Of a DNA stretch of 64,000 nt, positions 23,562 through 33,338 are shown piece after piece. Position 1 is the first letter of the stretch, and every line of letters starts with the position of its first letter. The DNA is taken from assembly GCA_018261905.1 (NCBI GenBank), contig JAGTRU010000004.1, positions 1 through 64,000 on the forward strand, in the 5' to 3' direction. The stretch comes from Pseudomonadota bacterium. Its GTDB lineage: Bacteria; Pseudomonadota; Gammaproteobacteria; Burkholderiales; Rhodocyclaceae. Under the pieces are notes generated by a model. The model saw only the letters and a list, made by a program, of their open reading frames with translations. It was not told the origin of the DNA and made no database searches. Position numbers and translations under genes: made by a program.

Positions 23562-26500
23562 CCGGGGGACGATCCATGGACGTTGGCCGGAGCCGCTTCC
23601 CCGCCATCACGCCGGGGTGGCAAGGGGGCAAAGTAGCCGACGAGCAGCAGGAGCAGGCCGACGACAATGAACGAAACGATGCGTCCCAGGCTGCCGCTGG
23701 CCGCCAGTTCGACCAGGAAGAGCTTGCCGACGACCAGCGCCATGAGGCCGGCGCCGATCACCCACAGCCAGCGCTGGCGGTGCCGATTGGCGAACAGCAT
23801 GAGGCCGATGGCGAGCACGCTCCAGACGATGGACAAGGCGGATTGGGCGAGCAACGAAGCAAACAGCGCATCCGCCCGCCAGGTGACCCCGCCCCAGTGG
23901 TGACAGGTGCGCAGCACCATGCCGCTGAGCACGGCGAAAGCGGTCGCGCCGAGCCCCAGCCCGAGCCCCCCGGCCGCCGCCCGGAACGCCGGCTGGGCGC
24001 GCCGGGCGGCCCACCACAGCGCCACGCCGAGCAGTACGCCAAACTGACCGAGCTCCGCTGGATTGAGCAACGGCAGGTAGGGCAAAGGTGCCGCGCTGTT
24101 GCTGTGCATCGCACTCAGCCAGGTCCAGCCCAGCAGATAGAGAATCACCGGTCCGGCGGCGACGAGCGAGTAGGCGGCGCCGAATTCGGTAAGCGGCCAG
24201 CGCGCGCCCAGTCTCTTGGACTGCAGGCCCCACAAATAGGCGAGCGGGGCCAGCAGCCAACCCAAGCTGGGCCAGGCACTGTCCGCCTCGCCCCAGGCGG
24301 CGAAATGCCAGTGCACTTCGAGCATGGTCAAGACCAGGAACAGCCAGACGCCGAGGACATGCCCCCCCTGCCGCCAGGGCGCCTGCAGCCACTGGCCCTG
24401 GACGCGCAGCAAACGGACATGGACGAGCAGCGCCAGGGGCCAGACCAGCCCCCCCCAGCCGGCCAGCGGATGGGTTTCCGGCCAGCGGTGGTGGGCGACC
24501 AGCAGGACGGCAAGGACTGGCAGATAGGCCAAAGTCGCCTGGCCCAGTTGTCGCCAGTCGTAACGGCGGGCGATCGCCTGCCCTATCGCGGCGGTCAACA
24601 CGGCGACCAGCAGCCCGCCGACAACGGCCGTCTCCGGGGCCAGAAGGCGCGACAACTCGCCGCTCCAGGCCGTGCTCCACCAGGCGAGAGACCAAGCCAG
24701 CGAGCCCCAACCCAAGGCGACGACCGCCGCCGCGCTATCCCGCCGCTGCAACAGGCGGGCCCCGAAAAAGGCGGCCAAGGCGATGAGCAGCGGACTCCAG
24801 AAGCCGCTGTGCAGGAAAGGCGTTAGCTCGCCCGGAGCGGAATACCTGTCGACACCGCTCAGCGGGCCGCCCAGAAACACCAGGCCGGCCACCAGTTGCA
24901 GGCCGAGCGCGAAACCGAGGGCGCCGCGCTGGTGGCTCCGTAGTGCCCACCACAGGGTGGTGACTGCGGTCAGCGGCCAGAGCATGCCGGCGATCCGCCA
25001 GGGCAGCACGAAAAGCGGCGTCAGGTTGATAAATAGCAAGCCGCCCAGCAAGACCGGGTTAAATAGCACCGCGCCACCTGCCGCCTCGTCATTGGCCGAC
25101 GGTTCGCCCGGGGCCGCCGGCTGGCGCAGCGTCGCCCAGGCGGCAAACAGCATCGCCAGGCCGATCAGCGCGGCGGTCAGCAGCCCGCGCCAGCCGTTGG
25201 CCAGGGCCGACCCATCGGCGGCACGCTGCAGGGTGGTCGTGAACAGCAAGCCGCCCAGCAACTGATAGGCACACCCCCAATTGAGCAGGGCCGGTTCGGC
25301 CAGACGCCGGGCGGCGAAGACGGCCAGCCCGCCGAGGATGGCCAGCGCCGTGGCGGCCCAGTCCATGGCCCACAGGAGGAAGGGCAGGAGGGCAAGGAAA
25401 AAGCAGGCGAAGGCCAGCAGCCAGGTGCGCAAGCCGCGCTCAAAGGCGGGCAAAGCGGCGGCCGGAATCTGCCGCAACAGACGATAGGTCCAGCCCATGG
25501 CCAGCGTCAGCATCAGGCAGCCCAGCCACGAACCGTCGAGTACGCTATCGCCATCGCCAAGCCGCAGGTCCGGCACGAAGTAGAGGGCCGAACCGAAGAG
25601 CAACAACAGGGCAAAGAGACGGGCATGCACCCGCTGCTGGCGGACGCCGACCCAATAGACGCCGGCCGCCTCGACCGCCCAGGCGGCGCTCGTCCATTCG
25701 CCTTCCAGGCCGAGGGGAATCGCCAGACTGGCGAAAATCACGGCCAGGGCGATCATCGTTTCGCTGAGCAGCGCATAGCGCCTGCCGCTCCGCCGGAACA
25801 AGCCGAAAGCAAGAACGATATAGGCCAGTCCGAAACCGAGGGCGCTGAACGCCGGGCCATTTTCGAAACTGCGGCTGACCAGGTACTGCAAACCGAAGGT
25901 GCTCAGCGGCACCCCAAAGACCAGCGAACCATCGACATAACTGACCCGTGCCGCCAGGTGCCGGGCCTGCGCTGCGAACGACAGACTTTCGTCCGCCTCG
26001 GCATCGGCCAGCGTGCGCCGGGCGAAGAGGAAGGCGACCAGCACGTACAGCGCAAAGAAAAGCAACAGGAAGGGTTCGACGATGGCGAAGAGTTCGGGCC
26101 GGTAATATTTGTCGCCCCAGGCCGAAGCCAGGAAAAAGGTGCACCCGAAACCGATCAGGTTCAGCACGCGCCAGGCCTTGAACCAGGCAATGGCGACAAT
26201 ACCCAGATTGATCACCGTCAGATAGGCAAAAAAGGCCAGATGATGTTCGCTGCCGGTCGACGCCAGTAGCGGCGCGGCAAAGCCGCCCAAGGCGGCAACC
26301 ACGGCCAGGGCCAGCGCATTCTGGAGAATGGCGAGGCCGGCGGCGAAGGCCGCGACCCCGATCAGGACGACAAAACCCAGCTCGGGCGGTATCAACGGAT
26401 GCAGCTTCATGCCGGCCAGGGTCGTCAGGTAGAGAACGCCAACCCCGGCCCCTTGCAGGATCAGGCCATAACTGTCCGGCTTGTTGCGCCAACGCCAGCC

Positions 26501-27292
26501 AAACAAAAGCAGGCCGATGCCGGCCGCCGCCACCCCGGCGTAGCGCAATTCGATCGGCAGCACGGTATTTTCCGCGACGTAGCGCAGCAAAAAGGCGAAA
26601 CCGAGGAAAAGGATGAGAACGCCAATCTTGACCAGCGGATTGCCCCCCAAGATCCAGCGCGCGACGAACTTCGACAGCCATGAAGCCTCTGCCAGCGGCG
26701 CCGGCTCGACCGGGCGCCGGGAAAAGCTGGTGCCGGTCTGGCCGAACGCCGGTACAGCGTCGACCGCTGGCGGCAGCGGCGAGACTTCGGGGCGACTGAC
26801 CGGCTCGGTGAGCGGAACCGGGTTCCGACCGAAGGCGCTGGGCAGAACGTCAGGCTGGACCTGCAGATCTTCTGCCAAGAGCGCCGGATGCTCGGCCGGC
26901 CAGGCTTCGCTCTCGACATCCGCGGCCAGCGCCTGCCTGGACAATTCTTCGTCGGCGACCGGCGCTGTCGCTGCGCTGTCTGCGGCCCCTGCGGCCGGCG
27001 AACAGTAGGCCGCCGCTTCCGGCGGGCGGTGGCCAGCGGCCAGTTGCTGCACCTGCCTTTCGATCTGGGCGATCCGCTGATTCGCCTGCTGCATTTGCGC
27101 CTGCAAGCTGTGCACCTGGCGGCGCAGACTGGCCGGCGAACCGTCATTGAGCGCTGCGCCGCCGCTGTCGACCTCGCCCTTGCGCGCGACCATCGCACCG
27201 ACCAGGCCACCAAGAATGGCCAGGATCACCGCCGCCATAAAGGAGCCGAAGGCGCCCCCGAGCAGTAGCCCAATGATGATGCCGATCCACAT
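23558..27292 (-). CDS. DUF2339 giant polytopic membrane protein
   Basis: A 1,244-residue protein. A glycine-rich N-terminal hairpin (WIGIIIGLLLGGAFGSF...) is followed by a short coiled coil (~60-85, LQAQMQQANQRIAQIERQV), a Pro/Ala-rich linker to ~205 and then some 25-30 hydrophobic helices to the end. This matches DUF2339, function unknown, with a suspected cell-envelope role. ATG 27292 is preferred because a G-rich SD precedes it; GTG 27322 would add ten residues. It is the upstream partner of DUF3999. Confidence 0.82.
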   Translation of the reverse strand: MWIGIIIGLLLGGAFGSFMAAVILAILGGLVGAMVARKGEVDSGGAALNDGSPASLRRQVHSLQAQMQQANQRIAQIERQVQQLAAGHRPPEAAAYCSPAAGAADSAATAPVADEELSRQALAADVESEAWPAEHPALLAEDLQVQPDVLPSAFGRNPVPLTEPVSRPEVSPLPPAVDAVPAFGQTGTSFSRRPVEPAPLAEASWLSKFVARWILGGNPLVKIGVLILFLGFAFLLRYVAENTVLPIELRYAGVAAAGIGLLLFGWRWRNKPDSYGLILQGAGVGVLYLTTLAGMKLHPLIPPELGFVVLIGVAAFAAGLAILQNALALAVVAALGGFAAPLLASTGSEHHLAFFAYLTVINLGIVAIAWFKAWRVLNLIGFGCTFFLASAWGDKYYRPELFAIVEPFLLLFFALYVLVAFLFARRTLADAEADESLSFAAQARHLAARVSYVDGSLVFGVPLSTFGLQYLVSRSFENGPAFSALGFGLAYIVLAFGLFRRSGRRYALLSETMIALAVIFASLAIPLGLEGEWTSAAWAVEAAGVYWVGVRQQRVHARLFALLLLFGSALYFVPDLRLGDGDSVLDGSWLGCLMLTLAMGWTYRLLRQIPAAALPAFERGLRTWLLAFACFFLALLPFLLWAMDWAATALAILGGLAVFAARRLAEPALLNWGCAYQLLGGLLFTTTLQRAADGSALANGWRGLLTAALIGLAMLFAAWATLRQPAAPGEPSANDEAAGGAVLFNPVLLGGLLFINLTPLFVLPWRIAGMLWPLTAVTTLWWALRSHQRGALGFALGLQLVAGLVFLGGPLSGVDRYSAPGELTPFLHSGFWSPLLIALAAFFGARLLQRRDSAAAVVALGWGSLAWSLAWWSTAWSGELSRLLAPETAVVGGLLVAVLTAAIGQAIARRYDWRQLGQATLAYLPVLAVLLVAHHRWPETHPLAGWGGLVWPLALLVHVRLLRVQGQWLQAPWRQGGHVLGVWLFLVLTMLEVHWHFAAWGEADSAWPSLGWLLAPLAYLWGLQSKRLGARWPLTEFGAAYSLVAAGPVILYLLGWTWLSAMHSNSAAPLPYLPLLNPAELGQFGVLLGVALWWAARRAQPAFRAAAGGLGLGLGATAFAVLSGMVLRTCHHWGGVTWRADALFASLLAQSALSIVWSVLAIGLMLFANRHRQRWLWVIGAGLMALVVGKLFLVELAASGSLGRIVSFIVVGLLLLLVGYFAPLPPRRDGGEAAPANVHGSSPG

Positions 27293-27481
27293 CGCATACC
27301 CCCAATTGACCTCAATGGACACCGAAAAAGCGGCGTCTCGCGAAAGGCCGTGTGACCCAACGGCAAACGGGCCGGCAAGAAAATCAGCCGCCCTTGCGCT
27401 GCCGGCATGCTAACACAGGAGCATTTTTCGACACCGGAAGCAACCCCTCGCGGCGAATAGCGCCCCATCTGAAATACCCGT

Positions 27482-27510
27482 TTGACATCCCCGCCGGTGC
27501 CAACTAGGCT
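27482..27510 (+). promoter_or_regulatory. Putative sigma-70 promoter of the depolymerase gene
   Basis: A perfect TTGACA (27482-27487), a 17-base spacer and TAGGCT (27505-27510, three of six matches) lie about 80 bases before the depolymerase start. The rest of the 297-base gap between DUF2339 and this gene shows nothing else recognisable. Confidence 0.4.
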
Positions 27511-27589
27511 GAGCCGACGTTCAAGCCCGCAGCCAAACTGCGGCGCGGCCAACTGACCATCGATACCCCCCAACCACAGGAGATTGCTC

Positions 27590-28708
27590 ATGTCGCCCCC
27601 TCTTTCCGCCGTCCCCCGGCCCGGCTCGCTGAAATACCGCAGCCTCTTTGCCCTGCTCCTCGGTCTGGCCAATATGGCGCTTGCGGCGCCGCCGCTGCCG
27701 GCCTTGAATATCGATATCAAACAGACCTCGATTTCCGGACTATCCTCCGGCGGCTTCATGGCCGTGCAATTCCAGGTGGCCCACTCGGCAACGGTCAAGG
27801 GGGCCGGGGTGATCGCCGGCGGCCCCTACTACTGTTCGCGCGACAACCTGCTGACCGCCGTCGCCCAATGCTCATGCACCGGCGAGCCGAGCGTGCCCTG
27901 CGCGGTCACCGCCAACAGCACCGATGTTCCCGGGCTGGTCAGGAGCACCCATGAATTGGCCGCGCGGGGCCTGATCGACCCGCCCGCCGCGCTCGCCGGG
28001 CAAAAGGTGCAAACCCTTTCCGGCAGCAAGGACACCCTGGTGCCGACGCCGATCGTCCGGCAATTGGCCGATTTCTATACCGCCCTCGGCCTGCCGGCTG
28101 CCAATCTCTCCACCATCACCCTGACCAACGCCGCCCACACCATGCCCACCCCGAAATTCGGCATTGCCTGCGGTACACAGGATGAGCCCTACATCGGCAA
28201 ATGCGGTTTCGACACCGCCAAAAGCATCCTGAGCTGGATCTACGGCCCGCTCAAGGCCGCCTCCGGCAGCAAGGCCAAAGGCCGCTTCGTCGAATTCGAG
28301 CAAAGCGCTTACCTGCCGCCGGGCGGTGGTTTTTCCTGGAAAAGCGGACTCGACAACAGCGGCTGGCTGTATGTCCCGAATAGCTGCGCCAAAGGCGAGC
28401 CCTGCCGCCTCCACATCGTGCTCCACGGCTGCAAGCAGGGACAGAACTTCCTGCCGCTCCATCCGCCCCCGGGCGGCGGTCTGTACAACGGCACGACCTT
28501 CGTCAAGAACACCGGCTACAACCGCTGGGCCGACAACAACCACCTGGTCATCCTCTACCCGCAGGCGGTCTCGATTCCCTTGTTGAATCCGAACGGCTGC
28601 TGGGACTGGTGGGGCTATAGCGGCGCCGACTACGCGACGAAGAACGGCGTTCAGATCCAGACCCTGAAAGCGATGGTCGATCGACTGGGAGCGGCTGCCA
28701 AACCCTGA
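27590..28708 (+). CDS. Extracellular poly(3-hydroxybutyrate) depolymerase-like hydrolase
   Basis: A 372-residue alpha/beta hydrolase with a signal peptide to about residue 32 (LLLGLANMALAAP). The lipase-type nucleophile is Ser52 in SGLSSGGFMAVQFQ, a pattern found in PHB depolymerases of this class; LSGSKDTLVP offers the acid and NAAHTMP the His. The C-terminal third (CRLHIVLHGCKQG, YPQAVS, GCWDWWGYSG) matches the esterase/PHB-depolymerase C-terminal region. AGGAG precedes ATG 27590. It probably degrades extracellular PHB or short oligomers; with phaM it points to a PHA-metabolising host. Polymer specificity is not certain. Confidence 0.82.
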   Translation: MSPPLSAVPRPGSLKYRSLFALLLGLANMALAAPPLPALNIDIKQTSISGLSSGGFMAVQFQVAHSATVKGAGVIAGGPYYCSRDNLLTAVAQCSCTGEPSVPCAVTANSTDVPGLVRSTHELAARGLIDPPAALAGQKVQTLSGSKDTLVPTPIVRQLADFYTALGLPAANLSTITLTNAAHTMPTPKFGIACGTQDEPYIGKCGFDTAKSILSWIYGPLKAASGSKAKGRFVEFEQSAYLPPGGGFSWKSGLDNSGWLYVPNSCAKGEPCRLHIVLHGCKQGQNFLPLHPPPGGGLYNGTTFVKNTGYNRWADNNHLVILYPQAVSIPLLNPNGCWDWWGYSGADYATKNGVQIQTLKAMVDRLGAAAKP

Positions 28709-28742
28709 GCCCGGGTCTCCGTTCCTCGGGCCGGACGCGAAA

Positions 28743-28769
28743 ACGGCGAGGTGACTAGCCTCGCCGTTG
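28743..28769. terminator. Hairpin terminator between depolymerase and SNF2 genes
   Basis: A 10-bp stem AACGGCGAGG/CCTCGCCGTT with the loop TGACTAG sits between two convergent genes. On the minus strand it is followed by TTTTC. The same hairpin recurs at 37867-37891. Confidence 0.65.
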
Positions 28770-28806
28770 GCTTCGAATTCCCAGAGCACCGCTCCTTCCC
28801 CGAGGT

Positions 28807-28914
28807 CGAGTGGCTTGCGTCCTTTTTGCAGCTCCCCAGTAAGGTCGGCCGAACAATCGACGCAAGCCTCGGTTTTTCCTCAGCGTCTCTGCGGTTTAAT
28901 GGCGTTTCCTAGGT
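28807..28914. repeat. Dispersed intergenic repeat, copy R5 (inverted)
   Basis: Inverted relative to R1 and R4. Its right end reads GGTTTTTCCTCAGCGTCTC then TGCGGTTTAATGGCGTTTCC, the reverse complement of the family left end. The left end has decayed. It lies just after the SNF2 gene stop in a convergent gap. Confidence 0.6.
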
Positions 28915-28918
28915 TCAT

Positions 28919-31900
28919 CTACTCGCCGCGGATCAGCGCCACCAGGTCTTCGGTCGACGGCAGGGTCGAGGCGTCGCCTTCGGCCAGGATGCTGTCGGCC
29001 AACGCCCGTTTGTCCTGGTGCAGATCGACAATGCGCTCCTCGATGCTGCCCTTGCTGACCAGCCGATAGACGGTGACCGGCCGCTGCTGGCCGATGCGGT
29101 GGGCGCGGCCCATGGCCTGGTCTTCGGCGGCCGGGTTCCACCAGGGGTCGGTAATCACCACATAGTCGGCGGCGGTCAGATTGAGGCCGAAGCCGCCGGC
29201 TTTCAGACTGATCAGGAAGAGGTCGCCGTCACCGGCCTGGAAGGCGGCGACGCGCTTGCTGCGTTCGGCGGCCGGTGTTGCGCCATCGAGATATTGGTAG
29301 CTGATGCCGGCGGCGTCGAGCGGGCCGCGCAAGATTTGCAGGAAATCGACGAACTGGCTGAAAACCAGGGTCTTGTGGCCGTTGGCCGTGAGTTCGGCGG
29401 CCAGTTCGGCAAAGGCTTGTACCTTGGCGCCGGCGATGCCGAATTCCGGGCTGGTCAGCCGAGGATCGCAGGCGGCGCGGCGCAGCTTGGTCAGTTGCGC
29501 CAGGATGTTGAAACGCGCCTGCCCGGCCTGGGCGCCGCTGTCGTTGAGGGCGCCGACATCGCTGATCGCCTGCCGGCGCAGGGCTTCGTAGTGGGCGGCT
29601 TCGGCCATTTCCGGGGTGACCGAGAGGATCAGTTCGGTGCGCGGCGGCAGGTCCTGCAAGACCTGGCCCTTGGTGCGGCGCAGGACGAAGGGGCCGATCA
29701 GACGTTTCAGGACGTGTTGCGCGTCGCGGTCGCGGTTGCGCTCGATCGGGCCGGCGAAGCGTTCGTTGAAGCGGCCGATGGTGCCAAGCAGGCCGGGATT
29801 GACGAAGCGCATGATCGACCACAGTTCGGCCAGGCGGTTTTCCACCGGCGTGCCCGACAAGGCCAGGCGGAAATCGGCCGGCAGGTCGAAGACGGCCTGC
29901 GAGCGTTTGGCCGCGGCGTTCTTGATCGCCTGCGCCTCGTCGGCGACCAGGGTGTGCCAGGTGCGGCCGGCAAAACGTTCCTGGGCCAGTTGCAGCAGGG
30001 TGTAGGAGACGATCAGCACATCCTGCCGGCCGGCTTGGTCGATCAACTGCTCGCGTTCGCTGTCGTTGGCTTCGCTGTAGATGCGGGCGTTCAGGCTGGG
30101 CGCGAAGCGCAGCGCTTCGGCCAGCCAGTTGCCGCAGACCGAGGTCGGGGCGATGACCAGGGTCGCACCGCCTTTCGCTCGTTCGAGCATGACGGCCAGC
30201 GCCTGCAAGGTCTTGCCAAGGCCCATGTCGTCGGCCAGGCAGCCGCCCAGGCCGGCGGCGGCGAGGCGCATGGCCCACTGGTAGCCTTCCTCCTGGTAGG
30301 GACGCAGGTCGGCCTGCAGGGATTTCGGCAGTTTCGGCTCGGTGGTTTGCGCGGCGCGCAGGTGGTCGATGGCCTGGCGGAAATCGGCGCCGGCCTCCAG
30401 CTTGGTGCCGTCGAGCACTTCGTCGAGCCAGGCGGCAGCGATCTGCGGCACCTTGCTGCCGTGCTTGTCGACTTCGGCGACGGCGGCGAGGTCGAGTAGT
30501 TTCTGTTTCAGCGAGCGGGTCAACGCCGCGTAGACGCCGTCGCCCATCGGGATGAAGCGGCTCTTGTCGCGGGCGGCGGCGAGCAGGGTTTCGAGTTGCA
30601 CGACGAGGCCCTCATCCAGCCCGGCCTGGCCGGACACCCGGAACCAGTCGCGTTCCTTGCTGACGGTGATGCCGAGCTTGCCGGCATCGACACTGATGAC
30701 GCGAACACTTTTTCCCTTCGGCCAATCGACCGCAGCGATGGCGGCCAGGCCGGGCAAGGCTTCAACCAGGCCGAGCGCCAGTTCCGGGTCGTCGATCAGC
30801 CACTCGCAGTTCTCCGCGCCACCGGCGTCTTCGAGAAAGGGGAAGGCGTCGAGCAGGCTTTCCAGATGCTGCTTTTCGGCTGCTAGGTTGCGCTCGGTGC
30901 CCAAGGTTTCGCCGCCCATCGCCGCCATCAGGCGGACACGACCACTGCCGACCGGCAGGCGCGGGCCGTCGGCACCGAGCGGCGCGGCGACCAGACGCAG
31001 CGACAGCGACTCGCCAACTGGCGCCAGTTCGGCGCGCAGACGCGATTCGCTGGCCACCTGCCTTGATGCCTGCGCCGCATCGGCCTGCACCTGAAAATGG
31101 CTGGCCAGGGCTTGCAGGGTCTTGTCGAGGTCGGCTTGCGCCCCTTCGGCCTTCGCCGGCACGGCGAAACGCCCGGAAACCAGTTGCGCGGCACGTCGTT
31201 GCGCCGCCGTGTAACGTACCAGCCGGACGCGCTGCAGCCCATCCGGCAACAGGGTGATCAGGCGCAGCGCGTCGGCGTTGCGCTTTTCTTCGGCGTCGAA
31301 GTAATAACTGCCGTCTGGCTCCGCTCGCAAGGGCGGGCTGATCTGCATGACGATCTTGTCGCCTTGGCGGACGACTTCGAGTTCGGGCGGCGTTTCGACG
31401 AGATCGATCAATTGCCCCGGCGCGCTGTCGAGCGCTACCGCCGGGTGGCCGATCAGCGCGCCGATGGCGGCCGCCAGATCGAGATTGAAGCGTTTGGCGT
31501 AATAGCGATCGGCACGCAGGCAGTGCACCAATTTGGCGTCGGCCGGCGGCAGCGCCTGATTGGCGGCCAGCCGACTGAGCGGCAGGGCCTTCGGGCTGCT
31601 CCAGCTACGGCTGCTGCGTTTTTGTTCGAAGGGCTTGATATCGAGCAATTCGCCCTGCTTGCCGATCTCCAGCGTCCACAGGATGCGGCTCTTTTCGGCC
31701 TCGTCCTTGCCTTTCGTACCCGACGTACTTTCGCCGGCCAGTTCCTGCAGCGCACTGAGCACCTCGCGCCATTGCTCGCCCTGGCCGGCGACAAAAAAGC
31801 CGGCCGGCGGCTCACCGCCGGCGAGGACGATTTCGGCACTGTCGAGCATTCCGAGCAGCAAGTTGAACTGGCATTTCTGCAGCCGCTGGCGCAGCCCGTC

Positions 31901-33130
31901 CAGCACGCTGCCCTTGCCGCCAGCCTTTACCGAGCCCAGCGTCTCGCTGCCCAGCCAGGCGGCCAGCATGACTTTCCCCAAGAGCGCCGGTGAATAGCGC
32001 TCGTAGCTGGAGTCCTGCAGCGAAAAGGCGCTCGCCACCAGCGGCGCATTGCCCTGGCGGGCGTCGATGGCATTGACCCAGCGCCCCCAGTCGTCGTGCG
32101 CGCTGGGCGTTCGTTTGCCGGCCTCGCCGATACAAAATTTGCGCGCCTGGGCGAGCTGTTTCTGCCCCCCTTGCGCCAGCAGGGAAAGCGGGTAGAACCA
32201 ACTGACGCTTTCAGGAAAAACCTGCTTGCGGATGCCGGCCTCGCTCTGGCCGCGTTTGAGGGCGGCTTCGAAGGCCTGTTGACCGCTTGCCCATTGCCCA
32301 TCGGCAATCAGCGCCGCCGCCCGCAGGGCGTCGCAGCTGGCGCCGTCAATGCCGTCCAGGGCTTTCTGCAGCAAGGCCCGGTCGCCGCGCTGCAGGGCGA
32401 TATCGGCCAGGGCCATGCGCAGATACGGTGCCACGGTATCCGGCCGGGCCTGCAATTGTTCCATGGCCCAGTCGACAACCGGCAGCAGGTCGCCTAACCA
32501 GTTATTACTGACCCAGATGACGGCCCGGTTGGCCAGTTCGCTTTGCCAGTAAGGATCGAGGCGCTTGAAACTGGCGGCATCAAAGGGCAGCAGGACAGCG
32601 TGGGCCGCGAGTTGCCCCCAGTCCTCTTCCCGGTTGAGTATATTGACCACTGGCGCCAGTTCTTCCCGTCCGCTGCCGGCCAGCAGCATGGCGCGCAGCA
32701 AGGCGATGCTGCCCGGCTGGTTGCCGCCAAAGCTGTAATAGCTTAGCTGTCGCAAGTCGAAGTGATGGAAGCGGCAGATCAGGCTGACCAGTTCGCGGCC
32801 CGCCATGAGTTCGAGCAATTGCCGATAGAGCGCAATGCGCAGCGCGTCGGCGAGCTGGAAATAGCCGGGGCGTTGCGCATGCTCCTGGAGCAACTTTTTG
32901 CGCCTCAGTTCATCGAGCGCCGTTTTGACCTGCTCGATGGTGAAATTGCGTCCGGCCGAAGTCTTGAACGCCAGCAAGGGAAGCAGGTTGCAAAGATTGG
33001 TGCGGGTGAAATAGGACCACAGCAGGGCGCCGGCCAGCGCGACTTTATGGGTGTCGGCGGCGAGCCCTTGTTTGTCGAGCTTGCCAATGGCATCTTCGGG
33101 CGGCACTGCATTGAAAAGATCGCGGACCAT
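28919..33130 (-). CDS. SNF2-family DEAD/DEAH ATPase (bacterial SWI2/SNF2 helicase-like)
   Basis: A 1,403-residue protein. The C-terminal ~450 residues form a complete SNF2 motor: motif I DDMGLGKT (~967), Ia IAPTSVCGNW, II DEAQ (~1062), III LSGTPVENRL, IV FSQFVDFL, V LKAGGFGLNLT and VI GRAHRIGQQRP (~1343). The ~950-residue N-terminal part is unrecognised but carries a helical repeat-rich region at 1-500. Such enzymes translocate on double-stranded DNA; the cellular role of this long form is not established. ATG 33130 is preferred over TTG 33151. It ends before repeat R5 and the shared terminator. Confidence 0.88.
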   Translation of the reverse strand: MVRDLFNAVPPEDAIGKLDKQGLAADTHKVALAGALLWSYFTRTNLCNLLPLLAFKTSAGRNFTIEQVKTALDELRRKKLLQEHAQRPGYFQLADALRIALYRQLLELMAGRELVSLICRFHHFDLRQLSYYSFGGNQPGSIALLRAMLLAGSGREELAPVVNILNREEDWGQLAAHAVLLPFDAASFKRLDPYWQSELANRAVIWVSNNWLGDLLPVVDWAMEQLQARPDTVAPYLRMALADIALQRGDRALLQKALDGIDGASCDALRAAALIADGQWASGQQAFEAALKRGQSEAGIRKQVFPESVSWFYPLSLLAQGGQKQLAQARKFCIGEAGKRTPSAHDDWGRWVNAIDARQGNAPLVASAFSLQDSSYERYSPALLGKVMLAAWLGSETLGSVKAGGKGSVLDGLRQRLQKCQFNLLLGMLDSAEIVLAGGEPPAGFFVAGQGEQWREVLSALQELAGESTSGTKGKDEAEKSRILWTLEIGKQGELLDIKPFEQKRSSRSWSSPKALPLSRLAANQALPPADAKLVHCLRADRYYAKRFNLDLAAAIGALIGHPAVALDSAPGQLIDLVETPPELEVVRQGDKIVMQISPPLRAEPDGSYYFDAEEKRNADALRLITLLPDGLQRVRLVRYTAAQRRAAQLVSGRFAVPAKAEGAQADLDKTLQALASHFQVQADAAQASRQVASESRLRAELAPVGESLSLRLVAAPLGADGPRLPVGSGRVRLMAAMGGETLGTERNLAAEKQHLESLLDAFPFLEDAGGAENCEWLIDDPELALGLVEALPGLAAIAAVDWPKGKSVRVISVDAGKLGITVSKERDWFRVSGQAGLDEGLVVQLETLLAAARDKSRFIPMGDGVYAALTRSLKQKLLDLAAVAEVDKHGSKVPQIAAAWLDEVLDGTKLEAGADFRQAIDHLRAAQTTEPKLPKSLQADLRPYQEEGYQWAMRLAAAGLGGCLADDMGLGKTLQALAVMLERAKGGATLVIAPTSVCGNWLAEALRFAPSLNARIYSEANDSEREQLIDQAGRQDVLIVSYTLLQLAQERFAGRTWHTLVADEAQAIKNAAAKRSQAVFDLPADFRLALSGTPVENRLAELWSIMRFVNPGLLGTIGRFNERFAGPIERNRDRDAQHVLKRLIGPFVLRRTKGQVLQDLPPRTELILSVTPEMAEAAHYEALRRQAISDVGALNDSGAQAGQARFNILAQLTKLRRAACDPRLTSPEFGIAGAKVQAFAELAAELTANGHKTLVFSQFVDFLQILRGPLDAAGISYQYLDGATPAAERSKRVAAFQAGDGDLFLISLKAGGFGLNLTAADYVVITDPWWNPAAEDQAMGRAHRIGQQRPVTVYRLVSKGSIEERIVDLHQDKRALADSILAEGDASTLPSTEDLVALIRGE

Positions 33131-33182
33131 GGAAATTCTGTCTTGAGTCAATTGCAGGGCATTGTCGCATTAGCGGCACGGG

Positions 33183-33263
33183 CATGTCGCGCAGTGCATC
33201 CTCGCCGCCCTAATGGTTGAACTTGTTGAGCCCTACAAAATCGGCGAAATCAAGCATACCGAT
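33183..33263 (-). pseudogene. Decayed 81-bp fragment of icmF
   Basis: Read on the minus strand it gives [17 protein letters not shown], a TAG stop, then GGEDALRDM. The intact IcmF (37948-41211) has [19 protein letters not shown] then AEDALRDV at the matching place. Aligned to 40114-40194 without gaps it has 66 of 81 identical bases. No further icmF similarity is seen on either side. It is a relic of a second icmF copy or of a rearrangement, and sits at the left edge of the A/T-richer cassette. Confidence 0.75.
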
Positions 33264-33338
33264 TTATTTAAATCAGAGTTTTAGCATCAACAAGCGTAAA
33301 ATTTTATCCACAGATAATTCCCTTGGAAACAAACAATA

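Noticed and set aside
33304-33312. TTATCCACA, a perfect E. coli-type DnaA box
   Set aside because: It is a single site with no cluster, no AT-rich unwinding region of note and no dnaA/parAB genes nearby, so an origin is not supported.
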